A stretch of DNA of 64,000 nucleotides from Ixodes scapularis (GCF_016920785.2 NW_024609837.1:46626745-46690744), one strand, 5' to 3'. Positions 1 through 11,907 are shown, numbered from the stretch's first letter. Notes: generated by a model not told the origin, from the letters alone. A program made the numbers and translations.

Positions 1-103
1 GGTAAATTTATTTTGTTCCGGTTCAGTTCCGGTTCGATTAATTCGATCCGCGAACCGGTTCGGGGCGTTGAACCGGTTCGCGAACCGGTTCGGAAATTAT
101 AAA
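1..103. repeat. GGTTCG/CCGGTTC-rich repeat, left block
   Basis: Repeated CCGGTTC/GAACCGG words, several in palindromic order. A 30-base stretch around 10-39 recurs almost exactly at about 1012-1041, so this block and the one at 1012-1142 look like the two ends of one element, or two copies of one repeat. Confidence 0.7.
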
Positions 104-732
104 TGACAAACTGCAACATCAAAATAAATTACAAATAAAACATCTGAAATCAACACATACGAAACGGGATACATCGTAGTGTAAGGCTCAGGGATTTCTA
201 CCAGGAATGGTTTCTTTATGTGCACTCAGAGCTTACCTCACCGACGTTTACGCATTCGGACTTCATTTAATTGGGTCCGACGCAGTAACTGTAAAATCCG
301 CGACCTCCTTACAAACCCACTTACAAGTAGAACTCGCTAACTATCCCGCCACCTCGGCGTGTAAGCAATTGAAGGAACAGTGGGGAGAAAATACAGCTTT
401 CTTTATTTGAACTAGCCTTCGGTAACTCAAATTAGACCCTTAAAGAAGTTTTCATTAAACAAGATACGGAATATGAAAAACACTTCACCGAACGCAACGC
501 CAGAAGGACGTAATAGGATAAATATTAAAATAGAAGAGTTCGCAGTCTCACAAATATGTTAGCTTCTAAGTGCCTATACGAAACCGGATGCATTATTATC
601 AAACTCCACAGCCTTTTCTTTTCTCATTCCGATGGAAGCAAGCTTCAAGAACTCGCGCGTTCTAGAAACGTGTTATGAAATGAGCACACAGCAGTATTTA
701 GGATTTACGAGATTGTAGGAAAATCAAATCCC
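104..732. other. No recognisable gene
   Basis: AT-rich sequence between the two GGTTCG blocks. Short open frames exist but show no domain, splice signal or repeat. It may be the interior of the element bounded by the two blocks. Confidence 0.5.
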
Positions 733-817
733 ATGACGCGATTTTTTTTTTTTTTGCACAGCCTTCCAATTCTCTTTCTTCCGTGCAAGCCGCGACCAGC
801 GCAATACTGGTTCCTAT

Positions 818-867
818 GTCAAGATTCATGGATGCAGCGTTTGTCAAGGTTCATGGATGCAGCGTTT
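818..867. repeat. 25-bp tandem duplication
   Basis: Two adjacent copies (818-842 and 843-867) of a 25-base word containing TTCATGGATGCAGCGTTT, differing by one base (AAGATTC versus AAGGTTC). Confidence 0.9.
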
Positions 868-1011
868 ATATTCCTAAGACTGAGTGGAGAAGAAAAATAT
901 GTAAGCGAGGTGTGTGTCAGTTGACGGCACTTAAAAAACAAATGGCATTGATAGCACATTCATTGTCAACAGCGCGTGGCCGAACCATTTTGACATGAGC
1001 CGGTAACCGTT

Positions 1012-1142
1012 ATTTTTTTTCCGGTTCAGTTCCGGTTCGGGTTCATCGCGATAACAATATAACGGTTCGGGTTCGGGTTCAGTTCCGGAAAAAATACCGG
1101 TTCGGTTCCGGTTTTCGGTTCGGTTCGGTTCCGGTTCGACAC
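1012..1142. repeat. GGTTCG/CCGGTTC-rich repeat, right block
   Basis: Second block of direct GGTTCG and CGGTTC words, sharing about 30 bases with the block at 1-103 and ending just before the (AT)n tract. Confidence 0.7.
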
Positions 1143-1143
1143 C

Positions 1144-1146
<3 letters not shown>

Positions 1147-1201
<55 letters not shown>
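1147..1201. repeat. (AT)n microsatellite
   Basis: Uninterrupted alternating AT for about 55 bases. The minus-strand Ile-Tyr open frame crossing it is an artefact. Confidence 0.98.
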
Positions 1202-1203
<2 letters not shown>

Positions 1204-1309
1204 CTCTGTAACCTCAATGCTACCATTATCACCATGGAAAATTTACTGAGAAGAAAACCAGAAATTTTCAACCTTTTGCTCATCCTTGATACTAAAAATG
1301 GAAGTGTTA

Positions 1310-1930
1310 CTGACATTTTCAATGAGTTTTTTTTTAGAAAGATATGGTGAATAGATGAGTAAATATTTGGTACATAATTTTAAACGAATCTCTTATCACT
1401 TGGAAGGTGCTTATGAAATGGAAATAATGCAAAGTTATTACCATTCATAAATTGTGTGACGTCAATATTCCTTCCAATTTTAGGCTCATCTCTCTCACAT
1501 GCAGTAGTTGCGAACTACTTGAAAACATTATTCTAAACACATAATAAAATTTCTTGACGAGCGGCACGTATTATCTCCTTACCAACATTGTTTCAAAGCG
1601 GCCTCTCTATGATAACCCAACTAGTTTAAACATTCCTTCAACTGTCTTTCAATATTAACAACCGCAAGCAAGTGACCCTAATACAGATCGATCTCTCTAA
1701 GGCTTTGGACCGCGTCTCGCACAATAAATTATTTATGAAACTAAAACACTCCATAGCAGAGGGGCCTAGAGTTAATTAGATGAACAATTACCTATTCAAA
1801 CGTTTCCAGTTTGTGCAATGTGAGCCGGAGACATCCAAGTCAGTCAGAGTCATTTCCGGGGTCCCGAAAGCTGTGTTGTTGCCCCACTTCTTTTCCTCAA
1901 TTTATAAACGACATAACTAATACTATTAGT
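1310..1930 (+). pseudogene. Dead LINE reverse transcriptase fragment (CR1/L2-like)
   Basis: Conceptual translation with frame changes recovers the ordered blocks of a non-LTR retrotransposon RT: a FNEFF..RYGE region (about 1318), RLISLTCSSCELLENIIL (about 1482), IDLSKALDRVSHNKL (about 1690, catalytic block A with F-to-L), and a GVPKAVLLPHF block (about 1858, relic of GVPQGSVLGPLLF) followed out of frame by INDITNTI. Several stops and shifts lie between the blocks, so no protein can be made. The family is assigned from these blocks only; CR1 versus L2 cannot be separated here. Confidence 0.8.
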
Positions 1931-2330
1931 TTATTTTCATTTATTTAGTTGCAAATACTGTGGGCCCTTCTGGGCACTTTACAGGAGTGGAACTGCTATT
2001 TCCATACACGTCATATCCTGGAATATGATATACATTTCTTAACATCTTAAACATTTTATATCAATATGCAAAACCGCGCTGGTTCGCATCACACAAGCAA
2101 AGAATGTACCTAGTTATGAAAAGAACACTTCTTTTACTTACTCATAAACAGTAACAAAAACTCTAATATAATTTAAGTAAATATTTTTCAAAAAATGATA
2201 ATGAATCACAATTTACAACACTTTCGGGAAGCTTTTTGAAATATTCAACTGTTCTAACAAATAATCAATACTTATATCCGTCAGTATCAATTCGCGCAAC
2301 TTGCATAGCCCTGCTGTATACCCCACCCTG
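1931..2330. other. No recognisable gene
   Basis: AT-rich sequence after the LINE fragment. No open frame with recognisable similarity. Confidence 0.5.
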
Positions 2331-2775
2331 GTCCAAATGCCCACAGAGCACCCACAGAAAATTTGTGTGGGGTCCTAGAGGTCTCTATGGGGCACCCATG
2401 GGGTTGTATGGGTGTCCTGAAATCTCTGTGGGGTCAGGCCTGTGGGCCTATGGGACATGCGGGTTACTGTGTGGGGTCCTTTGGGTAACCCACACAGCCT
2501 GTGGGGGCTTCTTTGGGTAACCCACACAGCCCGTGGGGGTTCTTTAGGTGACCCACAGAGTCTGTGGGGATAAAACTCTGGCTTTTATGGGACATGTAGG
2601 AAATTCTATGGGTTGATGTAGGTACCCTGCAGCCTGTGGGGATAGAGCCTAGCATCCCATAGGACAAGTGCGACATTGTGCGGGCTGCTGTAGGGATGCC
2701 ACACGCTAGGGGGCGCTCTGTGTAGCTACACGGGACATGTGTGACGCCTATGGGAAGCCTGTGAATGTGCCCCTC
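2331..2775. repeat. Degenerate GTGTGGG/CCCACA repeat array
   Basis: Dozens of TGTGGGG, CCCACAG, ATGGG and GGGTCC words in imperfect inverted and direct order. The same vocabulary occurs at 12930-13235. Open frames across it on both strands are low-complexity by-products. Confidence 0.75.
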
Positions 2776-3400
2776 AAGATATATTCTACAGAAATCATGC
2801 AAAATATAACTTTTTTGGAAGTCTTTTTTTTTTAATTACATCGTTCATCCCAGTGCGCAGAACACTACGCCGACGACGTCGACCACGCGGGCTTTTCTTC
2901 GAAATGGGGCTTCTAATGCACAGGCATCAATACTTTATGTCAACATTGTTCCGAAGTCAGTTTCGTGTTCTGTGTTGTGACCTTATGAGTTCTGTATTCT
3001 AGCGAAAAAGCGTATTTGCCAAAATGCAGAGCAATAAATCTATATGTTTATAGGCAACAGACAAATTAGATGCAGGACATGACTTATCTGGACTCTTATT
3101 AGGTTTGTTTTACAGATATCCAGTGAAGCTCAAACAAAACAAGAAAAAAAGCTAGTGCACTGATGAGTATACATGAACAAATGCAATCATCTTGCAGCAG
3201 AATAGTGATTAAGTCTAAAAGAAGAGCATGTTTTTAAAAAGACAAATATGGAGACAGACTGAAAAACAAAAAGCAAGCAGTTTTTCCTGAGCAAAATGCA
3301 TGTACCCAGGTAGCACACCGCGTCGGTCGGTATCGGGACTACGCCGGCCGGTCCTGTAACAGGATGCGGCGCCCGGCCACGGGCGCCCTTGAGCTACCGG
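2776..3400. other. No recognisable gene
   Basis: AT-rich to about 3300, then a GC-rich stretch of GGCCGG words that leads into the tandem array. No coding signal seen. Confidence 0.5.
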
Positions 3401-3660
3401 CCCCGTCCGGCGTTGGCGTCTCGTCTTACGAACTGGCCAGTTGAGCAGAGGTTACAGTGACTGGCCGGAATTGTGTTTTTGCTGTCTTTGCTGGCCAGTA
3501 TTTTCATGGAGGTTCCAGTAACTGGCCGGCATCGGTATTTTGCTGTCTTTGATGGCCAGTATTTACATGGAAGTTCAGTAACTTTCTGGAATCTGCGCTT
3601 TGCTCTTCACGTTGGCGAGTCCTGCCGTTGAAGTTCCGTTTGCTGACCGACATCGTTTTA
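3401..3660. repeat. Four-copy tandem repeat of about 60 bp
   Basis: Units begin near 3401, 3461, 3522 and 3582. Each holds CTGGCCAG, then TTCAGTAACTGGCCGG or a decayed form, then TTTTGCTGTCTTTG. Copies become less alike toward the right end. Confidence 0.8.
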
Positions 3661-4037
3661 TTTTTATTTTTTTGCCGTTTTCACTATGCAGTCACATCAT
3701 TGAGATTCCGACCAACTGCGGCATGAATAGCATGAATAGCGAGGGGAAATGTTTGCCTTGATAAATCCTTCGTAAATGACTGCCGACGCTGGCGTATTTG
3801 ATCCCAGCGTGCCAATGCTGACGTGTTTTACCGCAAAAACAAGAAAAAAAAAAACAAAAACAATGCGGCGAGGAAAGCACATTCAGGATATTGAGAATCT
3901 GAACACGTACGCCACGAAAAATAAATTTTACAACGACGAACGATATTTTTTCAGGAATCTAGTTTAATTTGATGCACTATACTTAACGTCCGGTGGTATA
4001 CGCACGTGTTTGACTCGGATAAAAAATAAAAACGGTA
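3661..4037. other. No recognisable gene
   Basis: Mixed sequence with a short A-rich tract near 3845. Small overlapping open frames only. Confidence 0.4.
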
Positions 4038-4045
4038 TAGCGGAT

Positions 4046-4131
4046 CAGTGGCGTTGCGAGGGTCAGGGGCACCCGGGGCGGTAGCCCGCCGCGACACCCC
4101 CCCCCCCCCCCCCCCCCTTGTGACGCCACTG
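4046..4131. mobile_element. hAT-type MITE with target duplication and poly-C core
   Basis: Terminal inverted repeats CAGTGGCGTT (4046-4055) and GACGCCACTG (4122-4131) match at nine of ten positions and fit the CAGNG start usual for hAT transposons. The flanks repeat TAGCGGA at 4038-4044 and 4132-4138 (TAGCGGAT versus TAGCGGAA over 8 bp), which fits hAT target duplications. The interior is short and dominated by a run of about 20 C. Non-autonomous; no transposase. Confidence 0.8.
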
Positions 4132-5254
4132 TAGCGGAACCTCCGAATGAAAAAAAAGAAAAAAAAAAAAAAAACACGTGGCAGGATTGAGCACCAGCTT
4201 TGAGCTTCAAAAACAATAATAAACATTACTCTCCAGAAACCAGAAAAAGTAATTGTATTTATTCCTCACGACGCCACGAAAGGCACGTAAATCTCCTCAG
4301 ACCATGTTATTAGGAATTTTAATTGAGTGTGAAAATATGCTGATTCAGGCAGGAATCAAATGTCTTAGTTACGATCATCTAACAGAAATATTTCAAATGT
4401 TCACATAGCCAGACGATCTGTCGCCCGAATCCCGATAGCTTATGTTATAGACATACAGCACCAGAAAAGCGGGAATATAAAAAAAAAAAACTTCCTTTTT
4501 TTTCTTTTTTTTTTTAGCAGAAAAAAACGAGAAACACCAATGCGCTGTGGATGTCTGCCCTGCCGGGTTTGTGAACGTGACCCCTTGACGCTACGAAACA
4601 AATGTTATAACACCGAACGATACCGTTTCTGCTAGCTAGTTTAAGTATCCCCACTGTTCTTGGATGTCAGAAATAAAAACATGTCTAGGCCTAATAAAGA
4701 AGTAAAACTGCGGAGTGCAACCCCGATACGTGAAACCAGGATGTACCAGAACAAAATTAAGTACTACTTTCCGGTAGTCAGAAAATTTAGAAATGTGCTT
4801 AATACGTAGCGCGCTATGAGCTTAGGTAAATAACTGCCTTAAAGTAGCGGTATTTTCGTTTGAATAGTGGGTAAAGATGACCGCCTTCAGTCAAACTTTG
4901 GCTGCCTCACTGTGGCAGCTAGTTTGACCACTTACGGATTTTCCCATTTTTCTCTCAATATTCCGATTATTATTACCTTCTTTACTTCGTTGAAAGGATT
5001 TGCGGCGCTTGCCTATTACACTGACCCACCTATTAGCACGGAGGGAGCGAATTATCTCGGCAAAACAAGAGGGCCACGGCTTGTGCATGTATCAAAATTC
5101 AAACTTGGGCTCGCACTTCCTATTTTTACATTTTCAGTGATTTTTTCCCGAAAGTAGGGGGCCGGCGACCGCAAAAAAAAAAACATAGCAAATATTTAAA
5201 TCAATAAAAACAAAAAAAAACATAATAAAAAAAATTAAAAAATATTCAATTTAT
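4132..5254. other. No recognisable gene; A/T tracts
   Basis: Several A and T homopolymer runs (for example 4147-4175, 4480-4515 and 5174-5240). An open frame at 4867-5157 (+) has no recognisable motif and no convincing splice sites. Confidence 0.5.
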
Positions 5255-5320
5255 CGGGATTCGAACCATCGATCATGTGATCACAAGCATAGCGCGCTAA
5301 CAAGATAGGCCACGCGCCCC
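5255..5320 (-). repeat. Degenerate tRNA-like module
   Basis: On the minus strand, a GCGCGTGGCCTA start and TGGCCTATCTTGTTAGCG (A-box-like) are followed 30-40 bases later by GGTTCGAATCCCG, a perfect B box. The acceptor ends do not pair, so it is not a functional tRNA gene. It resembles the modules inside the LTRs at 32394 and 50922. Alternative: head of a tRNA-derived SINE. Confidence 0.6.
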
Positions 5321-5715
5321 ATCGGTTTCAATGGTATTTTGGAATTTATATGTCTGCTAAATTCGTTTTTAAACATTGGGTGGCTAGTCTCGTATTTAAT
5401 TTTTTGCTACCTGTTCAGGATTGTATTTCTAACATTGTGGTGATGTTGACATGCTCAATCATTTAATATTACTGTGTCTTGTAATCGTTTTAAAGCGCTT
5501 TGCTGATCGTTTTATTGCAAGCGTGTTGAAGATACGCGAACATAGCCTCGGTAAAGTCGCTAGGCATCCATAATAGCCAACGAATGCGATCCAATATAAT
5601 CCACAATCTTATTTTGCACGTTTTGCCGGTCGCGTTGTCCGTGTGTGTTTCAAATCTCCGTCATAAAGTAAATTTACCGATTATTCGTGATGCGTGGAGT
5701 TCACCTTAGTTTCAA

Positions 5716-5802
5716 ATGTGTCTGAAAAAAGGAAGCTACTGTGAGCCGTGCAACTACGTCGAATCTGCTCAACAGCCGAGATCGTGGCACGGTCGTTTCA
5801 AA
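5716..5802 (+). CDS. Candidate short first coding exon, unrecognised
   Basis: An ATG at 5716 opens 29 codons that run exactly to a strong donor (AAA/GTAAGT). The predicted peptide begins MCLKKGSYCEPCNYVE and is cysteine-containing, with no family recognised. It could be a leader exon of the BEN-domain relic downstream, but its phase (0) does not join the first BEN-locus exon at 7653 without a stop. Low confidence: the start context and any downstream partner are unproven. Confidence 0.2.
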
Positions 5803-6045
5803 GTAAGTTCCTTTCTTTGTTCGTTAGGGCTAGATTATTCTTTCCTCCCTTCATAATGCTCGTTATTGTCTCTAGATCACTTGCTTGTATCGTTGTTACT
5901 AATTGTGCGCGAATGGTGTTATGCCAGGCTGTGTTTCTTCTTTTTTTCCCCGATGCAGAGCACTCCATCCTCGCACCAATTAGCGGTCACAGATGAGCGC
6001 TTAGGCTGCATACTCGCTCCAGGTCCATCAGTAGCGGCGGAAATT
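5803..6045. other. Intronic or intergenic sequence
   Basis: T-rich stretch with no recognised feature. Confidence 0.3.
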
Positions 6046-6150
6046 TTCGGGACATGGGGGCGGGCGGGGGGGTGGGCGGGCAGGCAGGCAATCAGGCAGG
6101 CAGGCAGGCTTGCTAAGACGGAAAAATAAAGGGAGGGGGGGGGGGTGGTT
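6046..6150. repeat. G-rich / (CAGG)n simple repeat
   Basis: GGGCGG words, then CAGG repeated about eight times (6079-6110), then an A/G tract. Produces spurious open frames on both strands. Confidence 0.9.
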
Positions 6151-7652
6151 TGATTGCCTCCCTCCACCGTACTGTTTACTGGTAAACTAGAATGTCTGGA
6201 AGAGCGCGGTGCCCCTCCATCGCCGAAGCTCTAGGTTTGACACCACAGGTGGATTCTGTGTGCGTATTTGCGTCCGGAGAGCTGGACCAGGCAAAAGTCA
6301 GCGATTGATTGATCGAGCAGGCCCGTAGCTTCCGCCGCCCAGTCGCCTGCAAACGACTTCATTTTCTCGATTTATAACCGGAAAAGAATTGCCAAAAATT
6401 GGTGCCGCGGTAAAATCACCCCACGGTGATTAATGCATAGCATGCCACTCCCGATCGCAAAAATTTGTGCCCGCGAAAAACTTTTTGACACCGCTTCTGG
6501 GGTAGTTTACAAGCGTGTCCTTATTTTGAATTGTGTCGCGCCAATTTATGGGAGGTATATTTTGTTCAGTGTAAGTATATAGTGTTCATACCTCACCCAA
6601 TTCCTGTTTTTTTCTCTTTGGTACTGCCTTTAGTGAATGGTGTAGGTTGTAATTGTTTTTGGTAGTAAGGGGATGAGCTGGGGCTAATTGAACACCTTGA
6701 AAATTAGTTCACAAAAAGTCATGGAGACAAGGAGGGTAACGCATAGACCACATGCAAGCGCAGACTCAACTCGCATAAACAAAGAAGGAAATAAAGAATG
6801 CGGAAGGAGCTCGAGCAGAGGCCCAAGTGGAACGCGCTGATTTACCCATTCGCAAGTGCAGATTTTAAAACCAGAATTTTCTCGTCGTTTAAGGTAACAG
6901 ATCGATGGCTAATACATCAAAACAGCTCAATTTCTATCTAAAATTCACGATGGACTGTCAGCTATCTATCCACTGTTTACACTGCTCGTGTATGTCATCC
7001 TTAGAAAAAAGCGTGGATAATTAGCATATACTATGAAAAACATAAAAGAGGATTATTTTAGGCGTTTATTATTCATAGTATGGGCAACCAATGTGTCTGC
7101 ACATTCGTCTGTTACTTGAGCTAACAAAGAAATTGTTTTTAGCCTTGTGGCTATGGTTGAATTAACACGTTCTACTTGGACCTGTTTAGACTTTTGCTAA
7201 AACTCCTTCTGCATTCTTTTTTTTTATTTTTGCTATAATTTATGTGACTTGGGAGTCTGCAGTTGTATGTAGTGTATGTATTCCTCGACCCTTTATTCCT
7301 TGTTTTTTGTGTACTATTTTTTAATGTGTTCAGTTAGAATGAACTCACCACTTTACTACATGGAAAGGATGTTGTTAATTCTAGAACTTCTGTAAAACAA
7401 TCTACCTGACATCTTTGCCTCGCGCCACGGTTCCTGAAGCTCAGTTCTCCGAGCACAGCCTTTTTTATTTCTCTGATGCTCTCTTCTTTCTTTTGTTTTT
7501 AATGGATTGAGTTGCTAGCGTGCACCTGTCTGTGTTCTACGTGTTCCTGTCCTTTTGTCCTTGTCTTTTTTTTTTGTGCACTTTTTTCAAGTTGGTCCAC
7601 AATATTTTTTATTGTATATTGTACTCTGTTTTCATCTTTATACTTACTGCAG
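6151..7652. other. No recognisable gene
   Basis: About 1.5 kb of AT-rich sequence with T tracts before the first BEN-locus exon. No domain, hairpin or tandem repeat of note. Confidence 0.5.
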
Positions 7653-7777
7653 CCCTTGCCAAGCAGAAGTTGGCATTCACTTTCACCATCCCGATGTGAG
7701 TGTCCTGGGACGACACAGGATGACAGTCTCCTCTGCTGAAGTCCAGGCTTCATGGGAGACTGCCAAGGCTGTTTATG
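7653..7777 (+). CDS. Exon block 1 of BEN-locus relic
   Basis: Preceded by a pyrimidine-rich tract ending TACTTACTGCAG and followed by GTAAGG. Open in one frame, coding for a stretch that includes VGIHFHHPDVSVLG and SSAEVQASWETAKAVY. The exon ends one base into a codon. No domain recognised in this part. Confidence 0.45.
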
Positions 7778-8061
7778 GTAAGGTGCTCTATATATTGGGC
7801 AATACAATAGCAACTTATTGGTGCTGGGATTGTTCTAACATAGACTGTGTTTATGGGCTGGCCTTCAGCAATTCTAATGCCACTCGCCTGGAATGAAAGC
7901 CTCTAGGGGAATTGCACATTTCATTCGTAAGCGGAATGCAGAGTTGACAACAGAAGTGCATCACTACTTGCATGCAGTGTTGCTGGGTGTTGTATTTTTT
8001 TGTATTTCTTTATTTAGTGTTCCCAATAATGGCTAAAGCCTTCCCATTGGTGCGCTTGTTA

Positions 8062-8354
8062 GCCCCTAGTCCCACTAGAGCGACAATACAGAAACAAACG
8101 ACAGCGACGAGCCTCAAACCAGAGTCTCTGTCGCGATTTCACAGGCTTGTGCATAGAATAAAAGAGGCTACACTCGGATACAAGTATTACGCACGCGAGG
8201 GTATCTTCGGCAGGCTTGCAATCACCCGGGGTCACTTCACGAGCACCGAACGACTATAAACGCCTGCCAAAGGTATACCATCGCGAAAATACCGCATGTG
8301 TTGAAGGCTTGTCGGTGTCGTCGGTTCTGTTTGTAGCTCTAGTGGGACTCGGGC
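8062..8354. mobile_element. MITE with inverted repeats of about 60 bp
   Basis: The left end GCCCCTAGTCCCACTAGAGC and the right end, read as its complement (GCCCGAGTCCCACTAGAGCT), match with one indel. Similarity continues inward for about 60 bases. Flanking TA dinucleotides suggest a TA target, as for Tc1/mariner-type elements. About 290 bp, no transposase. It lies in the first intron of the BEN-locus relic. Confidence 0.75.
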
Positions 8355-9203
8355 ATAAGTAACAACACACAAACACAAACGAACGGCAAGAGTGGTAAAC
8401 AGTGCCTCTCACGTCCTTCGCCACCGTGCCCATTGGTTTTCAGAGAAGTTTCCAGTATAAATATCTATAATATTTTGTCATATATCGCACAAGGACACAA
8501 CCAGGAGCTGTACCTACAATTCAACGCTCACAAGACTTGCGTGAATACACCCCATAGCTGGTCGCATTTTCAGAGTCATTTTAATGTTGCGAAAATAAAT
8601 AATGACATTGGCATATTTGTCGTGCCAAATGCTGTCACACCTGTTCCGAACTCTGGTCTCCACGTACTGCGGACTTTTTGCATCGATTCTTGTACATCTC
8701 TGCCTCACTTATGCCCAAAAACATTTTACTCGGTCTATCAAGCCGTGTAGTCAAGAAGCTATAATCTGTAAAACTCTTCAGAACACTCCTGAGTTGCGAA
8801 GCTTTGCAGTAGATATTTATGAAAAATATTCCGTGCTATTTCCTAACCTCGAATACATGACTGCAGGAGCATGGTATGCATTCAACATACTCTCTTTGAC
8901 AAGCTAAAGCATCATAAATGTCATGTCCACGACCCTTACTATACCTATTAAGTTTTTGGCTGACAGTGTCATAGAAGCTGCGTATGGGCTAGACCAAACT
9001 GCAATCAGCCTTGCGTTATGTGGCACTGCTCTCCATGTATACACAGGGGCAGGAGTGCAGCCGCATTGCTCCAAGCTGGTGCGTGGTTGGTTGACCCCAC
9101 TCCCACTCTCAGCTTTTATTGTAGCATTACACACATCATGTGGCAGTCCTGCACATTGTTCTGACTCATGTCATATATTTTTTTATATTTTTCACAAAAT
9201 AAG
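8355..9203. other. Intron of BEN-locus relic
   Basis: Open frames of about 100 codons occur on both strands, but none shows a domain. A pyrimidine-rich tract precedes the acceptor at 9203. Confidence 0.4.
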
Positions 9204-9394
9204 TGGCAGCAGCACCAGCTCCTGTGATGCAGAGCATGTGCAACACAGATGCAGCCTTCGGTGGTGCACCTGCAATACCTGCAACCTTAGATGGAGCAGC
9301 TGGTACAGTCGGACCTGCATCCGCTGAGGCAGCTGCTAAAGAGCCCGCTGAGGTGGAGCCATATCAGCTGCTAAACTTCCTAGAATGTGAAATG
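9204..9394 (+). CDS. Exon block 2 of BEN-locus relic
   Basis: The acceptor after AATAAG (or six bases later, after GGCAG) restores the codon split by exon 1. The block is open for about 63 codons, Ala/Pro-rich then acidic, ending AEVEPYQLLNFLECEM exactly at the donor ATG/GTAAGT in phase 0. Looks like a linker upstream of a BEN domain. Confidence 0.45.
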
Positions 9395-9763
9395 GTAAGT
9401 TGATTTGGTAAGTTTTTGCTTTATAAGAGATACCTCTGGAAAGAAGGCATTTCTATGCTTGCACAATGTCTTCAAGATGAAAAGGCCTTGACAATTTGTC
9501 ATTGACCATCTAGATCTCGATAAATGTTGCTCAAATAAGATCTCTCTTTCATTACCATCGCCACAAATTATTGTTTTTTGGTGTTGCATCACTTCAGCAG
9601 TGGTGTAAGACCCAAGTTTTAGTGTCTTGAAAAACATATCTAAGGCGACATCTCTTTGTAGAAAGTTTAAACCTGCATCTCTAACATTCTGCTCAACATT
9701 TTGAGTGCATTAGGCGGAAAGACTTGGAGCATCGTATTCCCCATTAATTACCTTTGGCCCATA

Positions 9764-9984
9764 CAATAAACCCTTTTCAAAAGTGTGTGCATATCCAAGG
9801 CCGCCATTTCTTAAACGCGGACTCCGAGTACGCTTTGGAAACAAGCGCCGTGTCAGTGATTGGCATGGATAGACGTGAGTGCAACGTCAGCATTTCACAT
9901 GGTCTTCGATCCAATCACAGCTTTCGTGTCCAACAAATGGCGACTGTCAATGTTGCTTGCTTAGGTTTTGAAAATGGTCTATTC
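9764..9984. mobile_element. MITE with CAATAAACCC termini
   Basis: Left end CAATAAACCCTTTTCAAAA; right end complement GAATAGACCATTTTCAAAA. A second inverted match around GCCGCCATTT follows in each arm. About 220 bp, no coding potential. Related CAATAAACCCTT sequence occurs near 20140. Confidence 0.7.
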
Positions 9985-10203
9985 TTCCTATGTTCACCAG
10001 GTACATGGGAATGAAACTCAGCACTCTTGGAGCATAAAGTGGCTTCTTCTCTTTTAAAGCGTTAGTTTTATAGTCCCAGCCACGCTCGAGGTTGCATGAT
10101 AACCCCGCACACAGGTAAAAAAAGTGGCGCGCCTTGCACCGGCAACTCAAATCAGTGGGCGCATCCTCTCATGTTCTCTGTCCATTACGCCGACCGAAAA
10201 GTT

Positions 10204-10223
10204 CGGGGGGGGGGGGGGGGGGG
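10204..10223. repeat. Poly-G tract
   Basis: About 20 consecutive G. Confidence 0.95.
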
Positions 10224-10608
10224 ATTCATGAAACACCATCTAAGGAGGCAAAGGGGGCTGGAAAGGGAAGAGCGAAATCACAAGGCCAGCCAGTGATCGC
10301 ACTGTCAGGTTTTTTTGAGCCGGCCAAATAATCTTCGCCAGCAGCCGACACTACAAGAGGGCTTGCCACCCAGTACCCCTTGCAGTTGACAGCGGCAGAA
10401 TCAGGGAACGTAATAAAAGAACTTGATAGCTCGAGCACCGTAGTAGTGTTGCATGGGAGCTTCGCAGGATTTTTGAAAATGATTCAACTAAAAAAGGAGT
10501 TAAACTAACGAAACTTGCTTTGATCAATATGCACGAAGCAGCATTTCATGAAAGGAGGATCTCACCACCGAATACACCGGTTTCGCTTCCTATTCTAATT
10601 TTTTATAG

Positions 10609-10848
10609 ATGGATTTCTACGACGGTTGATGTCAAGGTGACGTGGAAAGCCTGGGGTGACAACAAGTGAACCAGGACATAAGGTCAAGCATTGCTGTGAA
10701 GAACCTGGCCATTGCTCTGGGGGGGTCCAGTGTCCTGCAGAGGACTGTGGCCGAAATGGCGTCGAATGTCAGTCTTAACAAGGACAGCAGGCTGCCTCTG
10801 ACACCCAAGAAAGCGGCATTCCTAAGAGGCGAGTGCAAACTATCTCAC
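10609..10848 (+). pseudogene. Exon block 3: BEN domain with two in-frame stops
   Basis: Starts after an excellent acceptor (TTCTAATTTTTTATAG) and ends at CAC/GTAAGC. In the frame set by exon 2 it reads MDFYDG-stop-CQGDVESLG-stop-QQVNQDIRSSIAV..., then the LTPKK core of the BEN fold. Both stops are TGA. The normally aromatic ALWG position reads ALGG. Confidence 0.55.
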
Positions 10849-11280
10849 GTAAGCGTAACCTAAGCAGTTATTTGAAAAATCTTCTCAATCAAGGCAGTAT
10901 CTCGGCAGCTAGTTGGTATTATACTGGGAGTTCACAATGTTTCGGTGATCTTTGGATGGACCGCATAAAACTGATAGGATTGAGCACACAGCTGTGACAT
11001 AATGGTGGAAGCTTTCAGTAAAATTATAGGAAGATTAGGTAACCTCGGTAAAACACAAAAGCTTTATTTTTTTATTTTTTGTGTGCCAACACCAGATTTA
11101 TATATATTTTTTGTGCCACTGGCCTTTATTTCGGCTATATGAAGTAAGCAATGCGTAGGGCATTTCCTTTTTATTACAATCATTTGCAGTTGCAGTACAT
11201 GCTATAGTGACCCTGAATAAACTGATGTCTTCACAAAAAAAAAAAGAAAAAAAAAGCTCTACGAAATTTTTTTTTCGTGG

Positions 11281-11311
11281 AGAGAATTGTTGCAATTTGC
11301 AACAATTCTCT
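11281..11311. repeat. Perfect 15-bp palindrome
   Basis: AGAGAATTGTTGCAA and its exact complement are separated by one base. Confidence 0.9.
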
Positions 11312-11907
11312 TCTTCTTTTTGACGCAAGGGGGTTTATGTCCTTATCTTTGAAATATTAAAACCACCGCTTTCAGGCATTCTCTTCTAATATATCAGCGA
11401 AATATGCCCATTTATCTGGTCACTTCAATGTGCCCATGGAACATTGTTAACTCCCAGTAGGTATTGTTTAAAATTACAGTAGCTCAAAGTACTTGTCATG
11501 CAGTGGCAAATAAAAGCAGGGTTGTAATATGTGATGTATATTAGTACTCTCAATGACTGGTAGGATGTTTGAACACTCTTAATGACTTTCTCTAAACTGA
11601 ATTCTGCATCAGCATTGTACTTCTTTTTTAATGGTTTTATCTTGGCTTGCTCAAACATTAGATAGGAGAGGGGCACCATATGTTGTGTCTCAAACACGCG
11701 GCCTGCTTGGCGTTTGCTAGCGGCCCGTGCAGTCAGGCATAAGTGTAAAAAAATTACATTAAGGGTATAACCAGCACTTTTTTCTAGGGTTTTTGATGGT
11801 GGAAAACGGTGACATTGTGACGGTATCTTTCATAAGCCCAATACTTGTCAAAACCAGGAACTGGACATAAAAAGCTTTCAAATAGCGATGATTACGAATT
11901 GCTATAG

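Noticed and set aside
1026..1322. 98-codon minus-strand gene
   Set aside because: Ile-Tyr repeat translated from the (AT)n tract plus GGTTCG repeat.
3951..4226. Minus-strand frames of 77-91 codons with Phe and Gly runs
   Set aside because: Produced by poly-A and poly-C tracts around the hAT MITE.
5255..5320. Functional tRNA gene
   Set aside because: Perfect B box but no pairing acceptor stem and a poor anticodon arm.
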